Shown here one piece after another: positions 18,119 to 26,546 of a stretch of DNA of 64,000 nucleotides. Each line of letters begins with the position of its first letter. Within the stretch, counting starts at the first letter, position 1. The DNA is taken from NCBI GenBank assembly GCA_024653485.1, contig JANLFY010000002.1:221748-285747 (forward strand). Reading direction: 5' to 3'. The notes beneath the pieces were generated by a model that saw only the letters and a program-made list of their open reading frames with translations, had not been told where the DNA came from and made no database searches. The translations under genes and the position numbers were made by a program. The DNA is from Bacillota bacterium (GTDB lineage Bacteria; Bacillota; SHA-98; UBA4971).

Positions 18119-18505
18119 CGTCACCCCTTGTGCCGGGTCCTCGCATTGCCTGAACAGCCGGCGTCGCTGGGCGGGCCGATGTTTTCGTGCCACGCGGCTG
18201 TGCATGGTGTCCGTGAGACTGTCGAACTCCTTCAGCAGATGCCGGTTTGAGTCTCGCACACTTATCTTATGCGGCCGCTCGGGTTGTGGCCGCGGAAGGA
18301 TTCTGTCTAGTGGTGTCGAATCCAGAAGTGCCGCGCCGGTCACAGTCCCAGCCAGTCTCAGCTGGTCCCTGGGGGGCCACGAGGCTCAGCGGGTCGGCCG
18401 GATAGCGCCGGCCGGGTATCAGGGTGGCTCAAGACCAAGTGGCAGAGTGGCTCATAGGAGGCGTGGCGGTAAGTCAGCAAGATTCGAGGAGGGTGAGGTC
18501 GGCAC
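18119..18505. other. Divergent intergenic region upstream of sod
   Basis: A 387-base gap between the divergently read sod gene and the small gene at 18506. It should carry both promoters, but I see no convincing -35/-10 pair. GAGGAGGGTGAGG before 18506 is a strong ribosome binding site. Confidence 0.45.
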
Positions 18506-18817
18506 ATGGACATCAGAGAAGAACGTGCAGCGATGGACGAAAGACGGCTGGCTGCGCTGGAGACGCTGTCGTCGGTGGTGAGATGGCTCAAAGAAACGAA
18601 GCCGTCCGAGATATTCTACGTCGAGGGAGAGGGCAAGGGGAAGACGCCCGCTCCCACCATGAGCGACGAGCATCTCAGGGTGATCTGGCAGCGGTGGGTC
18701 GCCAAGGCAAGCGATGTGATGGAGAGAAGCGCCATGATCCCTGACCTGCTTCTGTCGGACCTCGAGCGCCTGTTCAAGGAAACGAAGAAGGATGCCCAGG
18801 AGACAAGAGCATCTTAG
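18506..18817 (+). CDS. Small hypothetical protein, helical
   Basis: A 103-residue, charged, probably all-helical soluble protein that I do not recognise. It starts MDIREERAAMDERRLAAL and has no cysteine cluster, signal peptide or membrane segment. The ribosome binding site GGAGGGTGAGG is strong. Its last 26 bases overlap the start of the next small gene (18792), indicating coupled translation and a two-protein unit ahead of a creatininase-family gene. Confidence 0.65.
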   Translation: MDIREERAAMDERRLAALETLSSVVRWLKETKPSEIFYVEGEGKGKTPAPTMSDEHLRVIWQRWVAKASDVMERSAMIPDLLLSDLERLFKETKKDAQETRAS

Positions 18818-19088
18818 GGCAGCCGCCGTCCTCCTGGGGCACGCGGACCCACTCGTCCATAAGCTCATGGACCAGTCAATAGAAAGGCTCGGGCCGCGGC
18901 ACAGGTACGTCACACATAACATGGAGTACCTGCGCGCCATCCGCCAGCTATTCGGCGACGAGGCTGCGCTTGAGGCTACCCTCCATCTCCTTCAGGACTG
19001 GGGGGTCATAAGCGAAGAGGATTACGCGTTTGGCGTGGCGAGGCGCGCTCGGCAACCGGTTACGCGTCGCGGTGGCAAGAGAGCATGA
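18792..19088 (+). CDS. Small hypothetical protein, partner of the preceding gene
   Basis: A 98-residue basic protein without recognised domain. The middle contains a helical stretch (HNMEYLRAIRQLFGDEAALEATLHLL) and ends in a short Arg/Lys-rich tail. It overlaps the preceding gene by 26 bases and ends 19 bases before the next start, so the three genes are probably one transcript. The start ATG 18792 lies within AAGGATGCC. Function unknown. Confidence 0.6.
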   Translation: MPRRQEHLRAAAVLLGHADPLVHKLMDQSIERLGPRHRYVTHNMEYLRAIRQLFGDEAALEATLHLLQDWGVISEEDYAFGVARRARQPVTRRGGKRA

Positions 19089-19107
19089 CGGGCGGAGGTG
19101 GAGCGAG

Positions 19108-20088
19108 ATGACGAGTTCTGGCGAGCCGATGACGGGTTCCAGCGAGGCGAGACCGCGAGCGCTCGAGTATGCGGAGCTGAGGCTACCCGACCTGCAGGCG
19201 CTTGACCGAGCTACGACGGTGTTCCTCGTGAGCGTTAGCCCCATCGAGGTCCATGGACCCCATCTTCCTGTGGGCACCGACGTGTTCGTCTCCGAGGAGC
19301 TTCTACGCCGCTATGCGGCCGCGCTTGCCGACCGCCACCCTGAGCTGACCTTCGTGAAGCTGCCGCCGCTCCACTGCGGGTCCGACGCGCTCCCCGTCCC
19401 GGGGTCGCTCTCGGTCCCGGCGCCGCACTTGGAGGGCGTGCTCGTCGCGTATGGCCGCGGCCTTGCGAAGCAGGGGTTCCGCTACCTCTTCGTGGCGGAC
19501 AACCACGGCGGCCCGCGCCACCAGATGGCCGTCGAGGCGGCGGCTCGCACGCTGTGGCGCGGGCACAACTTCTATCTCATAGATCCTTTCGGCGTGGACT
19601 ATCGGCTCATGGTGCAGCACGACCCGGATTTCCTTCGACGCACCGGTCTGGGCCCCGGGGCGTGCGGGGACGATGCCGACAACCATGCGGGCACCAACGA
19701 GACCTCGCTCATGCTCGCGTGCGACCCGGCGCGCGTGTCAACCGACTTTCACGAAGTCCCGCCGTCTCGTTTACCGCAGCGCCGCACAGGAGCGGTGGCG
19801 CTGGTGGCCGGTCTCGGCCGTGTGCTCCGGGCCCTGGGCGGGCGCGTCATCGGCAGCGACCTTGAGCATCTCGCGAACACCCTCGCCTGGGTCGGGGACC
19901 CAGCGATGAAGCCCTACATGGGTGACCCTGGCAGGGCAAGCGCGGGGGCTGGCGAGGCCATGCTATCCGCTCGCGTCGCACTCGGCGTGGACCTTTTCGA
20001 ACGTGCTCTCGCGAGCGCCGGGCGCGCGCCTGTGCACATCACGCCCATGCTGTGGGGCGTGCGCTTCCTGCGCCGCCTGCCGGAGTAG
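19108..20088 (+). CDS. Creatininase-family metal-dependent amidohydrolase
   Basis: A 326-residue creatininase/creatinine amidohydrolase family protein. Metal ligands appear in SVSPIEVHGPHLPVGTDVF (Glu, His, Asp), VADNHGG (His) and NETSLML (Glu). Members cut cyclic amides or act on formamides in cofactor and creatinine metabolism; many are uncharacterised. ATG 19108 follows GGAGGTGGAGCGAG and matches normal family length; earlier in-frame starts overlap the previous gene. The C-terminus is longer than minimal members. The substrate cannot be inferred from the two small neighbours. Confidence 0.88.
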   Translation: MTSSGEPMTGSSEARPRALEYAELRLPDLQALDRATTVFLVSVSPIEVHGPHLPVGTDVFVSEELLRRYAAALADRHPELTFVKLPPLHCGSDALPVPGSLSVPAPHLEGVLVAYGRGLAKQGFRYLFVADNHGGPRHQMAVEAAARTLWRGHNFYLIDPFGVDYRLMVQHDPDFLRRTGLGPGACGDDADNHAGTNETSLMLACDPARVSTDFHEVPPSRLPQRRTGAVALVAGLGRVLRALGGRVIGSDLEHLANTLAWVGDPAMKPYMGDPGRASAGAGEAMLSARVALGVDLFERALASAGRAPVHITPMLWGVRFLRRLPE

Positions 20089-20180
20089 AATCACCGCCGA
20101 CGGGGTGTCATTGGCTGCAACACCCATGGCGACCGACGATGCCAGCGATCCTTCCTTCCCCTCGGGTAGCATCACCAGTG

Positions 20181-20306
20181 CTGAGTGAGGGCGCGTTAGT
20201 TTTCGCCCCTCTTCCAGCAGTTGCCGCTTTGCCGGTGTTGCACTCTCTCGTCGAGTCACCGGCAACCCCTCTCGAAAGTCGGGAGCACTTCTGCGCCCTC
20301 ACTTAG
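20181..20306 (+). ncRNA. Nested inverted-repeat element: structured RNA or MITE
   Basis: Three nested stems are visible. The outer stem is 14 bp, 20181-20194 with 20293-20306 (one G-U). The middle is TTTCG/CGAAA at 20201-20205 and 20273-20277. The inner is 9 bp perfect, TTGCCGGTG/CACCGGCAA at 20229-20237 and 20257-20265. The element lies in a 570-base non-coding gap. It could be a folded RNA or a small transposon-like element with terminal inverted repeats. It matches no riboswitch consensus I know. Confidence 0.45.
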
Positions 20307-20658
20307 GGCATCATCAGCTTCGGCGCCTGCCCTCCTGCGTCTAGCCCTGACAAAGCGTTCAGATACATGATGCTACCCCGTCTGAGCCCCGTGCAGCCTC
20401 GCGCACAGCGCCGCGCGCCGTCGGAACAGCGCGCCTCGCCTCGCCTCGTTGCGGCGGCTCGCGTTGTCGCGCCGTTTAGTCGCATCACGCCGCGTCACGT
20501 GGCGCAAGGTCGCGTCGCGTCAATGTCGCGAGAGTGCGCTATTATGACGGGTGCAGCGGACGGGGCGGGTCCGTGCGCAGACTCGCATCCAGACTCGCGT
20601 CCAAACTCAGAAGGGCGCTCCCTGCCGCTGACACCTTTCTGCAAGGGGGTCGGTCGAG
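20307..20658. other. Non-coding stretch after the structured element
   Basis: About 350 bases rich in CGCG/GTCGCG words. No domain is recognisable in any frame. AAGGGGGTCGGTCGAG before 20659 is the ribosome binding site of the next gene. Confidence 0.4.
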
Positions 20659-21495
20659 ATGCGGAACACGAGTCCCATGGAAGAGAACCTGAGGTTCAAC
20701 CGGACATGCCGCGAGGCAGCCGCTTACAAGAAGGCGGTGGAGAAGATCGTGGGCGACCTCTGGGACATCATAGAGTTCGAGGACCCGCACTGCCCACGCA
20801 GGGCGCTCATCACCCGGAGCGGGAAAGTGATAACCGTGAGGGAGAAGTTCCGCCGTCGGAATTACCAGGACATCCTTGTGGAAACGAAGAGGCTTGATGG
20901 GGGCGAAGGATGGGTATGGGACCGCGAAACCCAGGGGCTCCTCTACACGATGGTGCCGGCGGAGATAACCTACTTTATCCCGATGGACCTTCTCGCTAAG
21001 GCCACCCTGGTAACCATGCTCCGGAACCCCGCTTGCCGTGGCGGAGCGGTAGCGAGGTCAGAAGACGACGACATGTGTTTGCTGGCCGCGGAAGCCGATG
21101 CGTTCGAATTTGTCGAGGAACCTCATCTGCCAGGCCTGCGGGCCGGCCTTGTGCCGATTCCCCTGGCGCAGATCATTGGGCAGGACGGGGTACAGGTGGT
21201 AGGCTGTCGGGGGCTGCTTGCGGAGATACAGGTGGCAGCAGGTCGGGTCCCAGTTAGGGACCCGGACCTGCCCTTCTGCAGGCCCCGCTCAGCGCGCAGC
21301 CCGGCTTGCTCCATTCCACTCGACCGTCGTCCGTCCCGCTTCGGTTCGCTCCGCTCAGCCTCGCCCCATCCGTTTGCTACATCATGCATTCAGTCCAGAA
21401 GACAGGCAAGCGGACAGACGTTGGGCACGGCATGGCCGATCAAGCTCGTTCTGTTCCATTCGCCGCGCGTTCGTGGCGCGGTGTGGCGCACATGA
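20659..21495 (+). CDS. Hypothetical protein, possible PD-(D/E)XK nuclease-like N-terminus
   Basis: Not a family I can name. Residues 1-115 form a compact domain containing RRNYQDILVETKR, a D-x6-ExK arrangement that fits the core of PD-(D/E)XK nucleases. GWVWDRETQGLLYTMV and ITYFIPMDLL follow, as in small endonuclease-like proteins. A middle part (about 120-205) looks globular. From about residue 210 the sequence becomes Ser/Arg/Pro-rich and is likely read-through. AAGGGGG lies before the ATG. It is the first gene on the strand leading to the protease and ubiquitin-like genes. Nuclease activity is inferred only from the motif. Confidence 0.55.
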   Translation: MRNTSPMEENLRFNRTCREAAAYKKAVEKIVGDLWDIIEFEDPHCPRRALITRSGKVITVREKFRRRNYQDILVETKRLDGGEGWVWDRETQGLLYTMVPAEITYFIPMDLLAKATLVTMLRNPACRGGAVARSEDDDMCLLAAEADAFEFVEEPHLPGLRAGLVPIPLAQIIGQDGVQVVGCRGLLAEIQVAAGRVPVRDPDLPFCRPRSARSPACSIPLDRRPSRFGSLRSASPHPFATSCIQSRRQASGQTLGTAWPIKLVLFHSPRVRGAVWRT

Positions 21496-21540
21496 CGTGA
21501 CGCACAGTGATATGCCGTGCCCCGCCGTGACGCGACCTGG

Positions 21541-21562
21541 CGCGACACGACTCCGTGTCGCG
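21541..21562 (+). terminator. Perfect hairpin upstream of the protease gene
   Basis: CGCGACACG and CGTGTCGCG form a 9-bp perfect stem with a 4-nt loop. It lies 46 bases after the preceding stop and could end that transcript. There is no T-run. Confidence 0.4.
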
Positions 21563-21743
21563 GCCATGGTGTATTGTTCACTTGCAGAGCCCACTGTTTA
21601 CCTTTAGAGTCCCGCAGAGCCTGCGGGATGTCTCAGAGAGTTGCAAAGTGCTGCAGGGCGTCTCAGGACAGGACGTCTCAGGCCTTCCGCGAGCGCAAGT
21701 CGTCGCGGGTCGTCACAAGTCACCCGTGCGGAGGTGTGTGGCA

Positions 21744-23180
21744 ATGAACTTCAGGCGAGCAGTTGGTGTCCCAGACAGCAGAGCCGGATCTACCGGGGCG
21801 CCGTCGCTCAGGGGCCTGCTGGTGGCGGCGGTGGTCTTTCCCGTTATCGCGATAGGCTGGATGAGCTGGGACGTGGCCCCGGTCCCGGTCCCGGTCCCGT
21901 CGTCTGCCGCGGCTGCGGCGGCGCCTGCACCCGGCGGCACGGCGCCGATGTGGCGATTCGTGGCGCGCCAGGTGGGCCCCACGGTGGTTGAGGTCCGCAC
22001 TGACACGGGCATAGGCGCTGGATTCTTCATAAACCCTAACGGCTACGTCCTCACCGCGGGCCATGTGGTAGCGGGTGCCCGGCATATCCGGGTGGTGCTC
22101 GCCGACGGAAGGACGGCGGCCGCCGAGGTCGTGGGAGCGTCGGACGTGCCGGATGTGGCACTCATAAAGACCGACGCCGTGAACGTGCCCGTGGCGCGCC
22201 TGGGAAACTCGGATGCCCTTGAGCCGGGGGACCCGGTGCTGGTATTCGGAAGCCCGTTCGGATTGGACCACAGTCTCACGCAGGGTATAGTGAGCGGGCC
22301 GATCCGAGAGATCGGTGAGGCCCGTTACATACAGACAGACGCGAGCGTCAACAAGGGGACGAGTGGCGGCCCGCTGGTGAACTCCTCCGGCGAGGTCGTG
22401 GGGATCGTCGTTCGCTTGGCGAGGCAGGCGAGCGGCTTTGGGTTTGCGGTCCCGGTGGCAGACGTCGTTCCGCTGCTCGAGGCTTATGCTGTCAGGGCAT
22501 CATGGACCCTGGATGGTCCGGGCACGGTCGCGCGACAGGCTGTTCCAAAAGGTGCGCCATCGGTTCTGATGATGGATGCGCCTCGCAATGTCCCTGGCAA
22601 TGCTGCGGCCGACGTGATCATCGAGGCTCTCAGGTGGGCTGTGGTAGCGGCGGCACTCGTGGCCGTCGGCGGCTTTGCGCTGGTCGTGCTGGGGCGGATG
22701 AGGGCAAGAAGGCGGGCGACGACGCGTACGGGCGCGGCCGGCGCCCGTGGCGAGCGGGGCGAGCGCACCGGACGCGCACCCGTTGAGAGGAGGCGAGCAT
22801 CTGGCGAATCGGACGAAGTCGAGGTGCGTCTCACTCGTCCCGCCAGCGTCACTCGTCCCGCTAGTCCCGGTCCTCTCGCCAGTTCCATCCGGTCACCCGC
22901 ATCTGGGTCCGGGCCTGGGTCCGGCTCAGGGTCCGGCTGCGGTTCGGGGTCTAGTTCCGGGTCTGGGCCCGGGCCGGGGCTCGCGTCCGCGCCAGCGCCT
23001 GTGCCCGCGACCGAGGCGGCGGCTACGACCGAGGCGGCGTCCACGTCCGAGGCCGCGCCTGCCGCATCAGAGGACGACATCGAGATCGTCGTAATAAGAG
23101 GAGGTTTACACCGTGGGGAAGATCAATGTGAAGATCATGGACGCTACAGGGAGCAAGGAACAGGAGGCGACCGTTCCTGA
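21744..23180 (+). CDS. Membrane-anchored trypsin-like (HtrA-type) serine protease with low-complexity tail
   Basis: A 478-residue protein. Helix 1 lies at about 23-41. The S1 protease domain (about 70-250) has the triad His107 (LTAGHVV), Asp137 (SDVPDVALIK) and Ser207 (NKGTSGGPLV). A second helix lies at about 298-318, then an Arg-rich and Gly/Ser/Pro repeat tail. No PDZ domain is present, unlike typical HtrA. ATG 21744 follows CGGAGGTG. Two helices place the protease domain probably outside the membrane. The gene overlaps the ubiquitin-like gene by 68 bases, so the two are translationally coupled and the protease may serve the conjugation system. The tail is compositionally biased and poorly conserved in type. 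Confidence 0.85.
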   Translation: MNFRRAVGVPDSRAGSTGAPSLRGLLVAAVVFPVIAIGWMSWDVAPVPVPVPSSAAAAAAPAPGGTAPMWRFVARQVGPTVVEVRTDTGIGAGFFINPNGYVLTAGHVVAGARHIRVVLADGRTAAAEVVGASDVPDVALIKTDAVNVPVARLGNSDALEPGDPVLVFGSPFGLDHSLTQGIVSGPIREIGEARYIQTDASVNKGTSGGPLVNSSGEVVGIVVRLARQASGFGFAVPVADVVPLLEAYAVRASWTLDGPGTVARQAVPKGAPSVLMMDAPRNVPGNAAADVIIEALRWAVVAAALVAVGGFALVVLGRMRARRRATTRTGAAGARGERGERTGRAPVERRRASGESDEVEVRLTRPASVTRPASPGPLASSIRSPASGSGPGSGSGSGCGSGSSSGSGPGPGLASAPAPVPATEAAATTEAASTSEAAPAASEDDIEIVVIRGGLHRGEDQCEDHGRYREQGTGGDRS

Positions 23181-23382
23181 CGACACTCCTGTCCGCAGGA
23201 TCATAGCGAAGCTGGTGGAGATGATGAACTTGCCCGCGACAGGCCCCGACGGCCAGCCCATAAGCTACAAATTCCATCACAAGGCCTCGGGCAGGCAGCT
23301 CGCTGACGAGGACACGCTTGCCGGTGCGGGAGTTAAGGACGGCGACGTGGTGAGGCTGCAGCCGGAGATCACAGCCGGCTAG
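23113..23382 (+). CDS. Ubiquitin-like modifier (YukD-like beta-grasp)
   Basis: An 89-residue protein with ubiquitin-like features: strand INVKIMDATG, strand KEQEATVPDDTPV, helix RRIIAKLVEMMNL, then YKFHHKASGRQLADEDTLAGAGVKDGDVVRLQPE, which parallels the ubiquitin LxFxGxxLxDxxTLxxxxIxxxxxLxL pattern. It ends ITAG, with one terminal Gly and no residues to trim. GTG 23113 is set by AGAGGAGGTTTACACC. It is followed by an E1-like and a JAMM gene, so it is probably the modifier attached to targets. A YukD-type structural protein of a secretion system is the main alternative, but no secretion genes are near. Confidence 0.85.
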   Translation: MGKINVKIMDATGSKEQEATVPDDTPVRRIIAKLVEMMNLPATGPDGQPISYKFHHKASGRQLADEDTLAGAGVKDGDVVRLQPEITAG

Positions 23383-23612
23383 CAAGGCCGCCGTCCGGAG
23401 GGAGGCGACACTAAGCGCCGGGTGTCGAGCACCCGGTACCGGCTGCCTGGCGGTAGGGGTTGCCGGGCGGTAGGGCGGCGAGACGCCGACCCGCCGCCCG
23501 GCGGTGCCGCCGGTCGCGAACCATGTCACGACGTGATGATGCGGCGATGCCGGAGCGCTCACGCTACCGGGCGAGGTAGAGAGAATCCGAGAGGGGGAAA
23601 GGGGGGATTACT

Positions 23613-24809
23613 GTGGTGCCAAATACGCCGCCGCTCGTGGTGGACCTGGACGCGCCCGAGGATAGATATAGCCGCCTGCGTCTCATCCCGTGGTGGGACC
23701 AAGAGAAGCTCAGGCGGGCCAGGGTGATGGTGGTGGGCGCGGGCGCGCTCGGGAACGAACTGTTGAAAAGCCTGGCCCTGCTCGGGGTGGGGCACGTCCT
23801 CATTGTGGATCTAGACCGCATCGAAAACTCGAACCTTTCGCGTTCGGTCCTGTACCGGGCAGAGGACGAGGGGGAGTTCAAGGCCGAGGTTGCGGCGAGG
23901 CGCGTGCGGGACATAAACCCCGACGTGCAGGCGAAGGCTGTGGTCGGCAACGTCATCACCGATATCGGCCTAGGCGTCTTCCGCGCAATGGATGTGGTGC
24001 TCGGGGGGCTGGACAACCGGGAGGCGAGGGTCGCGATAAACCAGAGCTGCTGGCGCACGGGCACGCCGTGGGTGGATGGAGCCATCGAGGTGCTCATCGG
24101 CGTTGCCAAGGTGTTCGTCCCGCCCGACGGCCCGTGCTACGAGTGTACCATGGGAGAGACCGATTACCGGCTGCTCAATCTGAGGAAGTCCTGCACCTTG
24201 CTGAGCCGTGGCGAGATGCTGGCAGGGAAGGTCCCCACCACGCCCACGACGGCCTCGGTGATCGCCGGTATCCAGGTGCAGGAGGCTGTGAAGCTGATTC
24301 ACGGCCGGCCGGACCTACCCATCTTATCCGGCCGGGGGTTCGTATACAACGGTCTCACGTACGATTCCTATGTGGTCTCCTACGCGAGACGGAGCGACTG
24401 TCCGGCTCACGATAGCTTCGGCGAGGTTCTGACAACGCCGCTCTCCGCACACGAAACGACCCTCGGCCAGGCGCTCAGCCTCGCCCGAGAACTGCTCGGC
24501 CGGGACGCGGTCCTCGAGTTCTCGAGGGAACTGATCACAGGGTTTACGTGTGAGCGGTGCGGGACCTCGGCGCGGCGCATAGACCAACTCGGACGGCTTA
24601 CGGAGAGCGACGCGCGCTGCCCGGGCTGCGGCGGGATGCGACAGCCCGAGTTCACCCACTCGATACAGGGTAATGAGCCGTACCTCGATATGACGCTCAA
24701 GGATGCGGGAATCCCTCCTTTCGATATCCTGACCGCCCGGGACGGTCTCAAAATGGTTCACTTCGAGCTGGGAGGGGACCGAGAGGAGACACTGGGAGGC
24801 CCGGGATGA
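23613..24809 (+). CDS. E1-like (ThiF/MoeB/UBA) activating enzyme with C-terminal zinc ribbon
   Basis: A 398-residue adenylating enzyme. The ATP loop is VVGAGALGNE (GAGALG at 42-47). VDLDRIENSNLSRSVLYR holds the Asp/Arg residues that position ATP. VLGGLDNREARVAIN follows. Cysteines at 175 and 178 (CYEC) and 194 (RKSC), ahead of GKVPTTPTTASVIAGIQVQEAVK, are the candidate metal and catalytic cysteines. A zinc ribbon CERC/CPGC lies at 313-339. It should adenylate the C-terminal Gly of the ubiquitin-like protein and carry it as a thioester. GTG 23613 follows a G-rich AGGGGGG stretch. It overlaps the JAMM gene by 4 bases. Confidence 0.92.
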   Translation: MVPNTPPLVVDLDAPEDRYSRLRLIPWWDQEKLRRARVMVVGAGALGNELLKSLALLGVGHVLIVDLDRIENSNLSRSVLYRAEDEGEFKAEVAARRVRDINPDVQAKAVVGNVITDIGLGVFRAMDVVLGGLDNREARVAINQSCWRTGTPWVDGAIEVLIGVAKVFVPPDGPCYECTMGETDYRLLNLRKSCTLLSRGEMLAGKVPTTPTTASVIAGIQVQEAVKLIHGRPDLPILSGRGFVYNGLTYDSYVVSYARRSDCPAHDSFGEVLTTPLSAHETTLGQALSLARELLGRDAVLEFSRELITGFTCERCGTSARRIDQLGRLTESDARCPGCGGMRQPEFTHSIQGNEPYLDMTLKDAGIPPFDILTARDGLKMVHFELGGDREETLGGPG

Positions 24810-25864
24810 CACGGACGAGCGGGGTGAGCGACGTGGTCATCATCGTGAGCGAGCAGGCTTTCAGATTCATGGAGCAGTTTGCCAGGGGCGATACCTCGCG
24901 TGAGCGGGGCGGGGTGCTGGTCGGCCGGCATTCGAACGACGTCTCGTCGCTGCTATGGGCAGCGTGGGGCGAGAGCGGTAGCTGCCATGTAGACGCAGAC
25001 GCAGATAGAGATGTAGATGCGGACACAAACACAGGTGCTGGCCCGGACAGAGACGCAGACACAGACACAGACGCAGGCGTAGGCACCGATGCAGACGTCG
25101 GCGATGCCGGTGGGTGCGCGACGGAAGGCGGCATCGGCTCCGCAGCAGGCCCTGCGAAGGCCTGCCCCGCTGCGTGGAGCGACACGGGGGCGTCGAGGCG
25201 GGCCGAGGCGGACGCTGGTATGTCGCGTCAACCAGGCATCCTCGTGGCGGCAGCCATAGAGGCGCGATTCAGCGAGGCCAAGAGAGCAAGCCTGACGTTT
25301 ACCCACGAGACGTGGCGATATATCTACGAGGTCATGGAACAACGGTATCCGGGACAAAAGATCGTAGGGTGGTTCCACACCCACCCGGGGTTTGGGGTGT
25401 TCCTGTCTGGCCACGACATGTTCATCCAGAAGCATTTCTTCGACCAGCCGTGGCAGGTGGCGTACGTCATCGACCCTGTGGCCCAGTCGCGGGGGTTCTT
25501 CCGATGGCAAGGCGGAGAGGTGGTCTCGTGTGAGGACTTCCTCATTCTCGGCGGGGACGGAACGCTTGCGACGTTTAGATGCAAGGTCAGGGCTAGGGCC
25601 AGGGGGGATGTAGAGGGCGCGATCATGCCCAGGCCTTGGTCTCGGCCCGCGCCTGCGCCCTGGGCTGGCGAGCTCGTGCAGGCTCCTTCCGGCTCCCGTA
25701 CCCTTGATGGTTCCAGGACTGCCCCGCGTACAGCTCCGTTACCGGTCACGGGAGACGCTAACGCCGGAGGACGGCCGTCAGGCCCGCAGGAGCGCTCCTG
25801 CTCCAGGCGGGACGTGGATTACTTACAGCGAGAGGGGCCTTCAGGCCAGGGCGGAAGCCGTTAG
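24806..25864 (+). CDS. JAB/JAMM metallopeptidase (deubiquitinase-like) with Asp-rich insert
   Basis: A 352-residue JAMM protein. The catalytic Glu is in SRERGGVLVG (Glu33). The zinc motif is HTHPGFGVFLSGHD, with His191, His193, Ser201 and Asp204 in exact JAMM spacing. Residues about 53-145 are an Asp/Ala/Thr-rich insert encoded by imperfect GAC-GC(A)/GACACA hexamer repeats, placed between the first strand and the rest of the domain. The C-terminal 100 residues are Pro/Gly/Arg-rich. It should remove or process the ubiquitin-like modifier, and ends in an operon of protease-Ubl-E1-JAMM. The start overlaps the E1 stop (ATGA). Confidence 0.92.
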   Translation: MTRTSGVSDVVIIVSEQAFRFMEQFARGDTSRERGGVLVGRHSNDVSSLLWAAWGESGSCHVDADADRDVDADTNTGAGPDRDADTDTDAGVGTDADVGDAGGCATEGGIGSAAGPAKACPAAWSDTGASRRAEADAGMSRQPGILVAAAIEARFSEAKRASLTFTHETWRYIYEVMEQRYPGQKIVGWFHTHPGFGVFLSGHDMFIQKHFFDQPWQVAYVIDPVAQSRGFFRWQGGEVVSCEDFLILGGDGTLATFRCKVRARARGDVEGAIMPRPWSRPAPAPWAGELVQAPSGSRTLDGSRTAPRTAPLPVTGDANAGGRPSGPQERSCSRRDVDYLQREGPSGQGGSR

Positions 25865-25879
25865 CAGGGCGGGTCGCGC

Positions 25880-26347
25880 GTGGCCATCCCGGAGAGCGGG
25901 CGAATCGTGGATTACCGCGCGTCTGGCCCGACGCGGCGAGCCCAGGGGCAGCCCGATGTGCTCCGCCCGAGCCGGCGAGGATGTGTTGGGGGCGCCCGTT
26001 ACCCGGATCCAGTGCCGGGGCGACTGATAGCTATAGCCATCTGGCTTGTCTTGGTCGCGGCGCTCGTCTGGTTTCTCCGTTGCCCGCCGGCTGGGCGGTC
26101 GGAGCGACCGAGGCTGCGGGAGCAACCTGGGGGAAGTGGGCCATCAGGGCAAGATGGGGTCGCTGTCGCAGACAACCTGTCTATCGAGATGGGCTACCGG
26201 GTCCAGCCAGGCGACACTCTATGGGGGATCAGTGCTTACTACTACGGAACGGGCACTCGGTATCGGGAACTAGCATTGAGGAATGGGCTATCCGATCCGG
26301 ACCGCATCTACTACGGAACAGTGCTGATCGTGCCTCTTTCGGAGTGA
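25880..26347 (+). CDS. Membrane-anchored LysM protein
   Basis: A 155-residue protein. The basic N-terminus is followed by a helix RLIAIAIWLVLVAALVWFL (about 48-66), a flexible Gly/Pro linker, and a single LysM domain (GYRVQPGDTLWGISAYYYG ending in YYGTVLIVPL). LysM binds peptidoglycan, so it would sit on the outside of the inner membrane. The GTG start lies 16 bases after the JAMM stop, so it is the last gene of the Ubl operon. Only one short loop separates it from the convergent RING gene. Whether it belongs to the conjugation pathway or is only co-transcribed is unknown. Confidence 0.8.
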   Translation: MAIPESGRIVDYRASGPTRRAQGQPDVLRPSRRGCVGGARYPDPVPGRLIAIAIWLVLVAALVWFLRCPPAGRSERPRLREQPGGSGPSGQDGVAVADNLSIEMGYRVQPGDTLWGISAYYYGTGTRYRELALRNGLSDPDRIYYGTVLIVPLSE

Positions 26348-26473
26348 GGGATGCCCTGCAACCCTATAACCCCACTGAACGAGCACAGGAAAGGCCTGAT
26401 ATCAGGCTCCGGCCCTGGCACAGGACGACTTCGGCCTTGCCATGGTGCGGGGGTGAGACGCTTCGCAAGGCGG

Positions 26474-26505
26474 ACGGCCCCGGGGACTTTCTAGACCGGG
26501 GCCGT
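26474..26505. terminator. Bidirectional terminator-like hairpin
   Basis: A 10-bp perfect stem ACGGCCCCGG/CCGGGGCCGT (26474-26483 and 26496-26505) with a 12-nt loop. It lies between the convergent LysM and RING genes and could stop both transcripts. Confidence 0.65.
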
Positions 26506-26546
26506 CAGTCATGCCTCATCCTGACGATACCTCACTTCAATGTCCT

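Noticed and set aside
19030..19107. Upstream in-frame start for the creatininase-family protein
   Set aside because: It would overlap the preceding gene and add 26 non-homologous residues; GGAGGTGGAG supports 19108.
23113..23382. Reading of the Ubl gene as part of a type VII secretion (YukD) locus
   Set aside because: No EssC, EsxA or WXG100 genes are near; E1 and JAMM genes follow directly.
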